Positions 1 to 7,741 of a stretch of DNA of 31,997 bases are shown one piece after another (positions within the stretch are counted from its first letter, which is position 1; each line of letters opens with the position of its first letter). Source of the stretch: Eubacterium sp. (GTDB lineage Bacteria > Bacillota_A > Clostridia > Lachnospirales > Lachnospiraceae); NCBI GenBank assembly GCA_024687845.1, contig JAILEL010000184.1, positions 1-31,997 on the forward strand, read 5' to 3'. The notes under the pieces were generated by a model. That model saw nothing but the letters and a program-made list of their open reading frames with translations. It was not told the DNA's origin and searched no databases. Made by a program: the position numbers and the translations under genes.

Positions 1-1106
1 AGTACATATCCCAATGCGATTGAATAAACATATGAGATGACCAGAACAAGTGGAAAATAGATAACATTGAAGGCATATCCGATATTATTTAATATGATAC
101 AGGCCACCACTTCAACAGCGACTACGAGGATGAGAATGATCAGTGACTTCCATATTTTCTTTTTTCTGAAAACAAAATGAAGTGCTGCAGCAATTACTGC
201 AGTGATCAGACCAAATATAATCGGGTCACCATTTATAGCGAATCTGTTCTGAATAAAGGACTGGAGTATATTTGCATGTATCTCTACTCCATACATCTGC
301 TGGCTTCCACCATTAGGAACCTGGAAGCTGTCCTGCATTCCCGGAGCATATGCTCCCACAAGAACGATGCTGTCTTTGAAGGTTCTGGTATCTATATTTC
401 CATTTAGAACATCTACAAAGGATATATATTCATAATCCCCAGGCTTTCCAGAATAATTAATAATACTTCGGCCCGTTCTGTCAATAGGTATCTCACTCTG
501 TGATATTCCCATCGTTTTACAATATTCTTCATAAATAACCAATGGAAAACTATTATAATCCTGTCCATTATACTGTTCTGTAGGAATGATCCTTCTGACC
601 ACTCCATCACTATCTGAAGCAACATTACTGTAGCCTGTCAGAGAGTTTTGCTCTAATTCAGAAAAGGGCTGTTCTATATCAGAAACTAAAGGAACATATT
701 CCCCGCCCTGAAGAACAAGCTTTTTATCATACAGAAGATGATTAACTACAACCACATTTCCAGACTCTTTAACCTTGTCAACAAACTGCTGGTCACCATC
801 ATCTATCTGCCCGGAAAACTGAATATCAAAGCCTATGATCATGGGTTTTTCATCAGCATGTTCATTCAGCTTATCTATGAGCATTGCATAATTACTTCTT
901 GACCAGGTCTGATTAGGACCAAGCTCATTCAGAGTCCTTTCATCTATTCCAATTATCTTTATCTTACTGCTTATTCCTCTTGGTATCTGGTAAAGATTAT
1001 CCCTGACAATATAATCTAAAGAGCCAAGTTCATTGGTCAGTGTCAGTACAAATACCAGAATACCAGCTACCAGAGACTCAAGCAGAACTTGTAATTTTTT
1101 ATTCAT
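1..1106 (-). CDS. CHASE2-domain membrane sensor protein, 3' end cut by window edge
   Basis: The frame is open from an ATG at 1106 to the window edge, giving 368 residues without a stop. A leader with TAGGT about 7 bases before the ATG supports this start. Residues 6-25 form a membrane segment, followed by an extracytoplasmic region of about 260 residues. That region has the hallmarks of CHASE2: GIDERTLNELG near residue 53, IGFDIQF near 90, and a closing block containing DSIVLVGAYAPGMQDSF and GVEIHANILQSFI. Three more hydrophobic segments follow at about residues 295-368, the usual CHASE2 layout of one N-terminal and three C-terminal membrane helices. In the family these lead into a cytoplasmic output domain such as a nucleotide cyclase, kinase or phosphatase; here that part lies outside the window, so the output is unknown. 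The gene starts 9 bp after the large secreted protein gene and is very likely co-transcribed with it and the FecR gene. Confidence 0.88.
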   Translation of the reverse strand, partial: MNKKLQVLLESLVAGILVFVLTLTNELGSLDYIVRDNLYQIPRGISSKIKIIGIDERTLNELGPNQTWSRSNYAMLIDKLNEHADEKPMIIGFDIQFSGQIDDGDQQFVDKVKESGNVVVVNHLLYDKKLVLQGGEYVPLVSDIEQPFSELEQNSLTGYSNVASDSDGVVRRIIPTEQYNGQDYNSFPLVIYEEYCKTMGISQSEIPIDRTGRSIINYSGKPGDYEYISFVDVLNGNIDTRTFKDSIVLVGAYAPGMQDSFQVPNGGSQQMYGVEIHANILQSFIQNRFAINGDPIIFGLITAVIAAALHFVFRKKKIWKSLIILILVVAVEVVACIILNNIGYAFNVIYFPLVLVISYVYSIALGYV

Positions 1107-1115
1107 ATTGAATAC

Positions 1116-4100
1116 CTACTTAACAGTATGGAATGTAAGATCCTCGTCACCATCTACAAAGACTTTATTATTTCCATTATAAATAGTTCCTTCTCCATCT
1201 ATTGTGAAAAGGCCGGAACCAAGCATATAACCTGTTCCACTCTTAAGACCAACCTCCACATCTGCAGGAATCAGAAGTCCTTTATACCATGTAGCCATCA
1301 TCAAAAATGAAGTCTTATATTCATTTCCAGCTTCATCTTTTGCATAAACAATAAAGCTCTTCTGATTATGCTCTGCATCCAGTTCAAAGGTTGCCTGATT
1401 ATCTTTAATCTGAACATCTTCGCCATTTAAAGTAACTTCTTTCAGATGTTCATCTTTTATAGTAAATGTAAGCTTATCTGCAAAGAAATCTCCTGTCAGA
1501 TCTATCTGACCTCCATCCTGATCCTTTGCAAATCCATTTAATGAAGGGCAATTCATATCCTGCAAGATTTCTTCAGTAACAGCTATTGCTGCAGTCTTAG
1601 CTCCATTTGAGGTTTTCATAAGATAAACAACCTTGCTGTCAGGATTATAAGTAACACGGTCTGTATAATTTCCATTCAGCCATGATGCTATACTATATCC
1701 ATCTGGTGCAATGAGGCTCACCTCAGAGGTATAATATTTATTTTCCCCCATAACACCATATATTTCATATGCTTTGTCAGGAGCCGGAAGATAACTGATA
1801 CTGAATGTTGCATCCTTCTCAGCACTAAGATATTTATCTGTTTCCGGAACTACAGCACGAACTATATAGTCTCCAGGCTCTGTAGGCTTTGTTTCTGAAA
1901 AATCAGAATCTGGTTTTGCATAGAGATAGTAAACCTCTCCATCAGAATTAGTTTCTGATGTTGGATAATAATCAACACCATAGTACTGATTACTTATTTC
2001 AACAGAAACTGAAGCCGCAAGCTTTGGAGCTTCCGTTGTTGGCTCTTCAGTTGTTGGCTCCTCTGTTGGTTCTTCGGTTGTTGGCTCTTCAGTTGTTGGT
2101 TCCTCTGTTGGTTCTTCGGTTGTTGGCTCCTCGGTCTTCTTTTCACTTATAGTAAATGTACCCTCACAGGTAATTTCCTCATAATTATCTGTCTCAGGAA
2201 TTGTTGCCAGAACCATATATGTACCCGGTTTAGTCGGCTTTTTACTACTATAAGCAGATTCCGGATCAGCCTTTTTCTTATATTTGAAGGTAGCCTTACT
2301 CTTTCCATCAGAATCGGTAGTTACTACCGGTTTATAGCTTTCACCCTCTGTAGTATCTGGGACAGAGACCGTGGCGTCAGTCTTTTTTCTTGTGTGTTTT
2401 ATAGTAAGACTCAGTGTAAAGGTACGACCTGAACGGTCCTCAGCTGCTATCTCATAACTTCTTGCAACTCCCTCAGGAACATTTATTGTTATATCAGAGA
2501 AGTATTCTCCATCTCCTTCCGAAATAGGATTTCCATTTCCATTGACAGTTACTGCCGAAAGGTATTTATCCTTGATAGAAAATGTTACCTTATCTGCCAG
2601 AATAGTTGACTCTGTATCAGTAACTGCTGAGCCATCCGCTAAGATAGAACCGCTTATTTCAGGATTGCTATCATCGAAAATAACATCCGGAAGTTCAGGA
2701 AGAAGTGATGTGAGTGCAACCTGTTCAGAGATTGCTCCGTCTTCCGTCTGAAACTGTACTAAATGGTCCACATTAAAGGTATTTTCATCATAGCAGTAGA
2801 AAAAGCTCCGTGGCAGATCATACGAGGACTGAAACTCATCATAGCCTGGCCACGAGGTTGCAAACTTAATGCCTTCTGGAAGGGCCGAAATAGTAACAGT
2901 ATCCTGAGCATATTTCACATTTCTTACTCCGGATAAGGATAAACTAAATTCATCTGCCGGAATTAAACCTATTTTAAAAGGATATGTATCTGATACAAAC
3001 TCATCATAATCATCTGTAGCAGACGCTTCGATAACGAAATAATAGGTTCCCGGATACATATTAGATGCATCTGTTTCTTCTGAAGCATCTGAGTCTCTAT
3101 AATACTTGATTTTCACCGTTCCTGTGTAATCATCTGGAACATGTATATAGTTGGAAATAAACTTATCATAATCCGTTCCATAAAAAGCTACATTGTCTGA
3201 TGGTATAGAATCTATAGGGATATAGAGTCTTTTCATCAAAGATTTTGCGGTTCCATCTGCTTCACCATTAATTACTCTTGTAACTCCACCAACGGAAAGC
3301 CTAAAAGTACCTCCTGATGATTCTATTGTAGTATCTTCATCTGCCACAACAGTTCCATTCAGATTGTTAAAATCTTTTTTAAATGAAGAAGTCACCCTGT
3401 ATATAGCTGACTCAGTGTCTGTAAAATCAACTTCATCGGTCAGCGTAATTGAAGCCGCCTGCATAGTACCGGCATTGTAAAACGAAGCACCTGCTTCTGC
3501 CATCAGGTTGTCTAAAGAATATGATTCTCCTGACATAGTTCCATTATTAATTAATTCCCCGGTATTCGATATATTTCCAATAACCACTCCTGAAGAGCCA
3601 ATTGTAGTAGAGCCGGTTGTATTTTCCAAGGTCATATCAGCGTCTGACTCTAATGTTCCATTTATTTCACTACTACCACCATTATTTGTTAGAGATCCAT
3701 AATATGAACCACTTGAAGTTATATTCAGACTACCACCATTATTTGCTATATTTCCTTCACACTGGCCATTTATTACACATTCACCAGCCTGCAGAACAAT
3801 ATAAAGAGAGTTACCACTCATTCCATCTGAATATAATCTTGAGTTACTATCATATAAGTAAACATCTGCTGCCGAAACACCTGACTGCATCAAAGTAACG
3901 CCGCCATTTATACCATAGGCAACCCCTTCTCTTTCCAGTGATGTTTTTTCCTCCAGATCCGCTTGATGATACCAGAATGTAGTTCCATCTAAGACTACCG
4001 TCGCAGCTTCACCCGAAGCACTTATTGATAATATATCCCCCTGATCATCTACCCCGGCATCGCCAGATACTTCATCACTTCCAAACGCATATACTTTATT

Positions 4101-4196
4101 TAATCCTATATTATTAAATGCCGCAGTCCATACCAAAGTAGAAGCAAGAAAGACACTTATTATTTTATCATGTCTCTTTAATTTATCTCTCCTCAT
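1116..4196 (-). CDS. large secreted repeat-rich surface protein of unknown function
   Basis: The protein is 1026 residues from the ATG at 4196, which has AAGGAG seven bases upstream. The frame also allows a TTG start at 4262, but that overlaps the FecR gene and has no comparable ribosome site. The N-terminus (MRRDKLKRHDKIIS followed by a hydrophobic stretch) looks like a signal peptide cut near VYAFG. Roughly residues 60-290 are rich in Asn, Gly, Ser and Thr with short repeated strands (NGGSLNI, NNGGSSEING, NNGTMSGES), suggesting a beta-helix or beta-solenoid. Several Ig-like or MBG-like strand modules follow. Two of these are similar to each other (with KPTKPGTYMVLATIPETDNY and KPTEPGDYIVRAVVPETDKY) and flank a TEEPT repeat linker at about residues 689-721. 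There is no LPXTG motif or membrane anchor, and the chain ends FHTVK, so how it is held at the surface is unclear. It lies between the FecR and CHASE2 genes, so a role as an envelope structure or ligand linked to them is an inference. Confidence 0.85.
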   Translation of the reverse strand: MRRDKLKRHDKIISVFLASTLVWTAAFNNIGLNKVYAFGSDEVSGDAGVDDQGDILSISASGEAATVVLDGTTFWYHQADLEEKTSLEREGVAYGINGGVTLMQSGVSAADVYLYDSNSRLYSDGMSGNSLYIVLQAGECVINGQCEGNIANNGGSLNITSSGSYYGSLTNNGGSSEINGTLESDADMTLENTTGSTTIGSSGVVIGNISNTGELINNGTMSGESYSLDNLMAEAGASFYNAGTMQAASITLTDEVDFTDTESAIYRVTSSFKKDFNNLNGTVVADEDTTIESSGGTFRLSVGGVTRVINGEADGTAKSLMKRLYIPIDSIPSDNVAFYGTDYDKFISNYIHVPDDYTGTVKIKYYRDSDASEETDASNMYPGTYYFVIEASATDDYDEFVSDTYPFKIGLIPADEFSLSLSGVRNVKYAQDTVTISALPEGIKFATSWPGYDEFQSSYDLPRSFFYCYDENTFNVDHLVQFQTEDGAISEQVALTSLLPELPDVIFDDSNPEISGSILADGSAVTDTESTILADKVTFSIKDKYLSAVTVNGNGNPISEGDGEYFSDITINVPEGVARSYEIAAEDRSGRTFTLSLTIKHTRKKTDATVSVPDTTEGESYKPVVTTDSDGKSKATFKYKKKADPESAYSSKKPTKPGTYMVLATIPETDNYEEITCEGTFTISEKKTEEPTTEEPTEEPTTEEPTTEEPTEEPTTEEPTTEAPKLAASVSVEISNQYYGVDYYPTSETNSDGEVYYLYAKPDSDFSETKPTEPGDYIVRAVVPETDKYLSAEKDATFSISYLPAPDKAYEIYGVMGENKYYTSEVSLIAPDGYSIASWLNGNYTDRVTYNPDSKVVYLMKTSNGAKTAAIAVTEEILQDMNCPSLNGFAKDQDGGQIDLTGDFFADKLTFTIKDEHLKEVTLNGEDVQIKDNQATFELDAEHNQKSFIVYAKDEAGNEYKTSFLMMATWYKGLLIPADVEVGLKSGTGYMLGSGLFTIDGEGTIYNGNNKVFVDGDEDLTFHTVK
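2033..2130 (-). repeat. tandem repeat coding for TEEPT linker
   Basis: The DNA repeats 15-base and longer units (variants of GTTGGCTCTTCA and GTTGGTTCTTCG on the plus strand) that encode TEEPT repeats. This gives an extended Pro/Thr/Glu linker between two Ig-like modules of the secreted protein. Such arrays change length easily by slippage. Confidence 0.85.
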
Positions 4197-4248
4197 AACT
4201 CGGCTCCTTCCTTCTATAAAACTTTTCTTTTCAGAAGCTAATATTCTA

Positions 4249-5151
4249 CTACTCCCACTCAATGGTCGTATCTTTATCTATCGTCTGTGAGAAATCCCAA
4301 TTCCAGCTGCCAGTTGCAGCAGGCTTAAGCTTTGGCTTCACAGCCTTCGTTCCCTTCTTGATAGTCTGACTGCCGAAGGTTGAACCATTATAGACAAATG
4401 TAACTGTTACATATTTACTCAGCAGAGCCTCCAGCTCTTCCTTGGTAGGAATCAGGTTTCCACCCTCATCTATAACATCAATCAAAAGCTCGATAACTGA
4501 TTCCGGCAATTGCGAATAATCAATATCTGTCGGTGCCGATACATAATCAGTTGTCTTATCATCCTCGTAAATCAGTACCTCTTTACCCTTTTCTACAACG
4601 ACTTCATTTGTGGATATTTTTCCATCCTTATAAATAAGTCTGGTTGAGACCTTGCCGTCAAATACAGAAACCTTCGTATACTTTATTCCATTTTCAACGT
4701 AGATATACACACGAAAAACTGTACCCCTTACAGACATAGTCGAGTTAGGAGTATTAATCTCATAAGAAGAATCCTTGGACAGCTTGTTCTGAATATCATT
4801 TGTTACAGCTCCCTTCAGAAGCTCAATAGTTGTCTTACTATTCTCACTATTTCCAGCTGCCTTGAGGACAAGCTCCGATCCTTCTTCAAGATAGATAAAC
4901 TTATCTTCATCCGCCTGCAGATCGAGTTTTCCGGTGTCAAGAGCTACCTTATCTCCGGATTCCAGAACCATATTGTTATAGGGTTCAATGTCACCGATAT
5001 TCTCACGAAATACATTTGCTTCTCCGTCAACCTCAAAAACCTTGATAAGCCTGTAACTATCTTCTTTGAAAACTGTAAAAAATAATACTAGAGCAATAAT
5101 CAATAAACCTAATACTATTCCTCCAGCAATTAAAATCTTTTTCTTTCCCAC
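4249..5151 (-). CDS. membrane-anchored FecR-domain protein
   Basis: The 300-residue protein starts at a GTG; GGTG about 7 bases upstream is a modest ribosome site, and no better start is seen. One membrane helix spans residues 5-27, after which the rest is extracytoplasmic. Residues about 35-195 fit a FecR domain: alternating strands with GDKVALDTGKLDLQ and the conserved block INTPNSTMSVRGTVFRVYI at 132-150, then a KGKEVLIY strand. The last 50 residues (VTFVYNGSTFGSQTIKKGT, ending DTTIEWE) resemble an InlB-type bacterial repeat. This is not the TonB-linked FecR of Gram-negatives: no sigma factor or TonB receptor gene is next to it. It is followed after 52 bp by the large secreted protein and then the CHASE2 sensor. 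FecR domains near CHASE2 proteins are known in other bacteria, which supports a joint envelope-sensing role (inference). Confidence 0.85.
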   Translation of the reverse strand: MGKKKILIAGGIVLGLLIIALVLFFTVFKEDSYRLIKVFEVDGEANVFRENIGDIEPYNNMVLESGDKVALDTGKLDLQADEDKFIYLEEGSELVLKAAGNSENSKTTIELLKGAVTNDIQNKLSKDSSYEINTPNSTMSVRGTVFRVYIYVENGIKYTKVSVFDGKVSTRLIYKDGKISTNEVVVEKGKEVLIYEDDKTTDYVSAPTDIDYSQLPESVIELLIDVIDEGGNLIPTKEELEALLSKYVTVTFVYNGSTFGSQTIKKGTKAVKPKLKPAATGSWNWDFSQTIDKDTTIEWE

Positions 5152-5189
5152 TTTATTTCACCAAACCTTTTGATAACGCAAAATAAAAC

Positions 5190-5237
5190 AACCCTAATAC
5201 AGTAACGAAGCAATTCCTCAAAACTGTATTCAGGGTT
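5190..5237 (-). terminator. hairpin with T-rich tail upstream of the FecR gene
   Basis: Arms 5190-5203 (AACCCTAATACAGT) and 5223-5237 (ACTGTATTCAGGGTT) pair over 14 bp with one bulged base and a loop of about 19 bases. On the minus strand the hairpin is followed by GTTTTATTTT, as in an intrinsic terminator. It could end the zinc operon transcript, or act as an attenuator in the FecR leader, because candidate -10 elements lie just upstream of it. Confidence 0.6.
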
Positions 5238-5259
5238 ATTATATCATAACTCTATTATA
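5238..5259 (-). promoter_or_regulatory. candidate promoter(s) for the FecR-surface protein-CHASE2 genes
   Basis: Read on the minus strand there is a TATAAT at 5259-5254 and a second, extended -10 (TGATATAAT) at 5246-5238. No good -35 was found for either. Transcripts from the first would carry the whole 5190-5237 hairpin in the leader, while those from the second would start inside it. Confidence 0.4.
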
Positions 5260-5307
5260 TTAGATACATTTAAAGTCACTATTCCCAACCTAAACCGTGA
5301 TAAAATG

Positions 5308-5337
5308 TTGCTAATTTGCTAGTTTGCTAGTTCGCTA
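5308..5337 (-). repeat. octamer repeat block spanning a stop codon, copy A
   Basis: On the minus strand four 8-base units of the form AACTAGCA/AATTAGCA run on from the TAG stop of the zinc-operon lipoprotein gene. The period of 8 places TAG at offsets 0, 8, 16 and 24, so all three forward frames are closed. A related block lies at 10330-10359, with 25 of 30 bases identical. Confidence 0.8.
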
Positions 5338-6090
5338 GTTTTTATTATCTGGAACTGTCAGGGTAGCGTTTCCGAGTCTGCAGAATTGATACTGATCGTC
5401 CGGATTATCCTTGTATACTTCGAATGTGCCTGTAACTTCCACTCTTTCTTCCAGTTCCGGATATTCGTCAGGATATACATGACTTCCATCTCCCCAGACG
5501 AATTCCATTCCCTGCTGGCAGCAGGCTGTTGCATCTTCTATTATTATAAAATGATAGTAGATTCCTGTGTCCTCGTAAAGGGTTGCATAATAAGGTCCAG
5601 CCATCTTTATCTTTTTGCCGATGTAAGAATCTGGATCATTCATCATCTGATAAACTGTTGAATAAACCATATCACTTGTCATAGCTGTCAGATCTATATC
5701 CACACTACTGTCTGCCTGGGCATTTGACTCTGATGCTGTATCTGCATTGTCGCTTTTCAGATTATCTGTACTGCTACTTTTTTCAGAGTCTGATTTTTTA
5801 GCATCATTCTGGTCTTCAGATGCCTTCTCTGTTGTAGCTTCAGTAGTCTGCTCAGTAACTTTTTCTGTAGTTTCTTCTGTTGTGGTTACTTCAGTAGTAT
5901 TTTCTTCTGAACCATCACCATTTTCTTTGGCTATCTGATTGTTAATTGTATCCTGCACCTTGTTTGAACCACTCATTTTGTTAGCCGAATCAGAATCTGA
6001 TCCACAGGCTGTAAGGCTGAGAAGCATAGCCGATAGAAGCAGAAAGCAAGTGCATTTCATTTTACGTCTATTGAATCCAAAATGTGACAT
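5335..6090 (-). CDS. lipoprotein of unknown function at the end of the zinc operon
   Basis: The 251-residue protein has a lipoprotein signal with lipobox LTAC (Cys29). A Thr/Glu/Ser/Asp-rich linker at about residues 35-125 (TTEETTEKVTEQTTEATTEK) should hold the folded part away from the membrane. The C-terminal 115 residues form a compact domain beginning MVYSTVYQMMNDPDSYIGK, containing DATACCQQGMEFVWGDG and ending RLGNATLTV. Its strand pattern suggests an OB-fold-like module. The paired cysteines with nearby Met, His and acidic residues could bind metal, but this is not shown. The gene starts 26 bp after the permease gene and shares its operon, so an accessory role in zinc handling is inferred. 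The ATG at 6090 is preceded by GAGATG; the internal ATG at 6060 has no ribosome site. Confidence 0.75.
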   Translation of the reverse strand: MSHFGFNRRKMKCTCFLLLSAMLLSLTACGSDSDSANKMSGSNKVQDTINNQIAKENGDGSEENTTEVTTTEETTEKVTEQTTEATTEKASEDQNDAKKSDSEKSSSTDNLKSDNADTASESNAQADSSVDIDLTAMTSDMVYSTVYQMMNDPDSYIGKKIKMAGPYYATLYEDTGIYYHFIIIEDATACCQQGMEFVWGDGSHVYPDEYPELEERVEVTGTFEVYKDNPDDQYQFCRLGNATLTVPDNKN

Positions 6091-6116
6091 AATTATTCAT
6101 CTCTTTTCTTTATTGA

Positions 6117-6953
6117 TTAGATTTTTACTACCAACTTTCCTACTATAACACAAATTATGAAGCACAGCAAATCCATTGCTACTATAGTTGCACCTACTGG
6201 AGTAGAGTAAAGGATTGAAATAATCATTCCCCCAAGTGAACATACCACTGAAAAGATTACAGACATTATCACCACGCCTTTAAAGGTTCCACTAAGACGC
6301 ATTGCCGAAAGCGCTGGGAAAACGATAAGAGCTGATATCAGAAGGCTTCCCACAAGGTTCATTCCCAAAACAATAATAACTGCTATTACAACTGCGATGA
6401 GGAAATTATATCTTCCTGCAGGTACTCCTGATGCTTTTGCAAAAGTCTCATCAAAGGTTATTGCAAATATTTTATTGTAGAATAATATATAAATTGCTAT
6501 TACAACAATCGATAGAATGATACAAACGAGTACTTCTTTCTGATCAAGTGTCAGTATTGAGGTTGAGCCAAAAAGTGTGCTGCATACATCTCCTGATATA
6601 TTAGCCGAAGCGGAAAATACGTTCATTATGAGATATCCGAAGGCCAGAGAGGTAACAGACAGCATAGCAATAGCCGCATCACCCTTAAGCATGGATTTAT
6701 TACCATTTCTGAGCAGAAGAACCGCAACTATAATAGTAACAGGCATCACAAGTATCGTATTACTTGTGAGCTTAAGCACCGTAGCTACAGCCATCGCACC
6801 AAATGCCACATGTGAGAGTCCATCTCCAATAAAGGAATACCTTTTAAGTACCAGAGTAACTCCAAGTAGTGATGCGCATAGAGCGATCAGAACGCCTACT
6901 ATCAGAGCATATTTTACAAAGTCAAATCCGAGATAATAAATCAGTTCACTCAT
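6117..6953 (-). CDS. znuB: zinc ABC transporter permease (ABC-3 family)
   Basis: An integral membrane protein of about 278 residues with eight or so hydrophobic segments, matching the ZnuB/MntB permease family in length and sequence (for example FIGDGLSHVAFGA near residue 48, with the conserved GDGLSH). It would form the channel that moves a divalent metal, probably zinc, through the cytoplasmic membrane using the adjacent ATPase. Upstream in-frame ATGs exist at 6971 and 6959, but GGAGG sits eight bases before the ATG at 6953, which is therefore chosen. That start overlaps the end of the ATPase gene by 8 bp, typical of translational coupling. The metal is inferred from the neighbouring His-rich binding protein and Fur-type repressor; manganese or another metal is possible. 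Confidence 0.88.
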   Translation of the reverse strand: MSELIYYLGFDFVKYALIVGVLIALCASLLGVTLVLKRYSFIGDGLSHVAFGAMAVATVLKLTSNTILVMPVTIIVAVLLLRNGNKSMLKGDAAIAMLSVTSLAFGYLIMNVFSASANISGDVCSTLFGSTSILTLDQKEVLVCIILSIVVIAIYILFYNKIFAITFDETFAKASGVPAGRYNFLIAVVIAVIIVLGMNLVGSLLISALIVFPALSAMRLSGTFKGVVIMSVIFSVVCSLGGMIISILYSTPVGATIVAMDLLCFIICVIVGKLVVKI

Positions 6954-7668
6954 CTTCATTACCTCCTTCATTTTCTACACTACTGAAGAATTTATAGGCT
7001 TCACTTTGCAGATAGTCTTCTGTCTTACCAAAGAACAGCTGCTTATGACCAAGATGAAGAATATGACCTGAATACTTAACAGCCGTTCCGATGTCATGAG
7101 AAATCATTATAATAGTAACTCCTTCTTCATTCAGCTTTTTAACTATTCTGTAAAGCTCTTCTGTTACTTTAGGATCAAGTCCGCTTACAGGTTCATCCAA
7201 AAGAATAAGCTTACTAGTAGCACAAAGCGCCCTTGCAAGCAGAACTCTCTGCTGCTGTCCGCCTGACAGATTTCTGAAGGTTTTCTTTCTCAGCTCCCAG
7301 GCATCCAGCTTTTTCAGATTGTCCTCAGCACGTTTCTTGTCTTCTTTGCTATAAAATGGTCGAAGCCCGCTCTTGGCAAGATTTCCGGACATGACTATTT
7401 CCCATACACTAGCTGGAAAATCTCTCTGAATCTGAGTTTGTTGAGGAAGGTATCCTATGTCCTTCGGACCAAGTTCCTCTCCAAATACAATATCTCCTTT
7501 TACAGGAGGAATGAGCCCAAGAAGAGTTTTCATAAGTGTACTCTTTCCTGCACCATTCTCACCAACTATACAGAGATAATCACCCTTTTCAACTGTAAAA
7601 TTAATGTGCTTTGTAAGAGCAATCCCATCATATCCAGTTGATACATGCTTAGCTTCTATGTATACCAT
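6946..7668 (-). CDS. znuC: zinc ABC transporter ATP-binding protein
   Basis: The 240-residue ATPase has all the ABC motifs: Walker A GENGAGKST near residue 37, Q-loop YLPQQTQIQRDFP near 75, signature LSGGQQQRVLLARAL near 135, Walker B LILLDEP and the switch histidine in MISHD. It matches the metal-transporter subgroup (ZnuC/MntA type) and should power the ABC-3 permease encoded immediately downstream, whose start overlaps its stop. The ATG at 7668 is preceded by GGGAG at a normal distance. It follows the binding-protein gene after 73 bp with no visible terminator. Confidence 0.9.
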   Translation of the reverse strand: MVYIEAKHVSTGYDGIALTKHINFTVEKGDYLCIVGENGAGKSTLMKTLLGLIPPVKGDIVFGEELGPKDIGYLPQQTQIQRDFPASVWEIVMSGNLAKSGLRPFYSKEDKKRAEDNLKKLDAWELRKKTFRNLSGGQQQRVLLARALCATSKLILLDEPVSGLDPKVTEELYRIVKKLNEEGVTIIMISHDIGTAVKYSGHILHLGHKQLFFGKTEDYLQSEAYKFFSSVENEGGNEDE

Positions 7669-7741
7669 TTAATTCTGACACTCCCTATATCTTTATATTC
7701 TTCAAAGTCCTGATTGCTCAGTTTCTAACATCCATATCAGA

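Noticed and set aside
413..625. A 70-codon minus-strand frame
   Set aside because: It lies in another frame inside the CHASE2 gene, whose own frame stays open to the window edge and carries the conserved domain.
1958..2152. Possible CRISPR-like or VNTR array
   Set aside because: The repeats are short, contiguous and in frame as TEEPT codons, without spacers.
4197..4262. TTG start at 4262 for the large secreted protein
   Set aside because: It overlaps the FecR gene and puts 22 extra residues before a normal signal peptide; the ATG at 4196 has a strong ribosome site.
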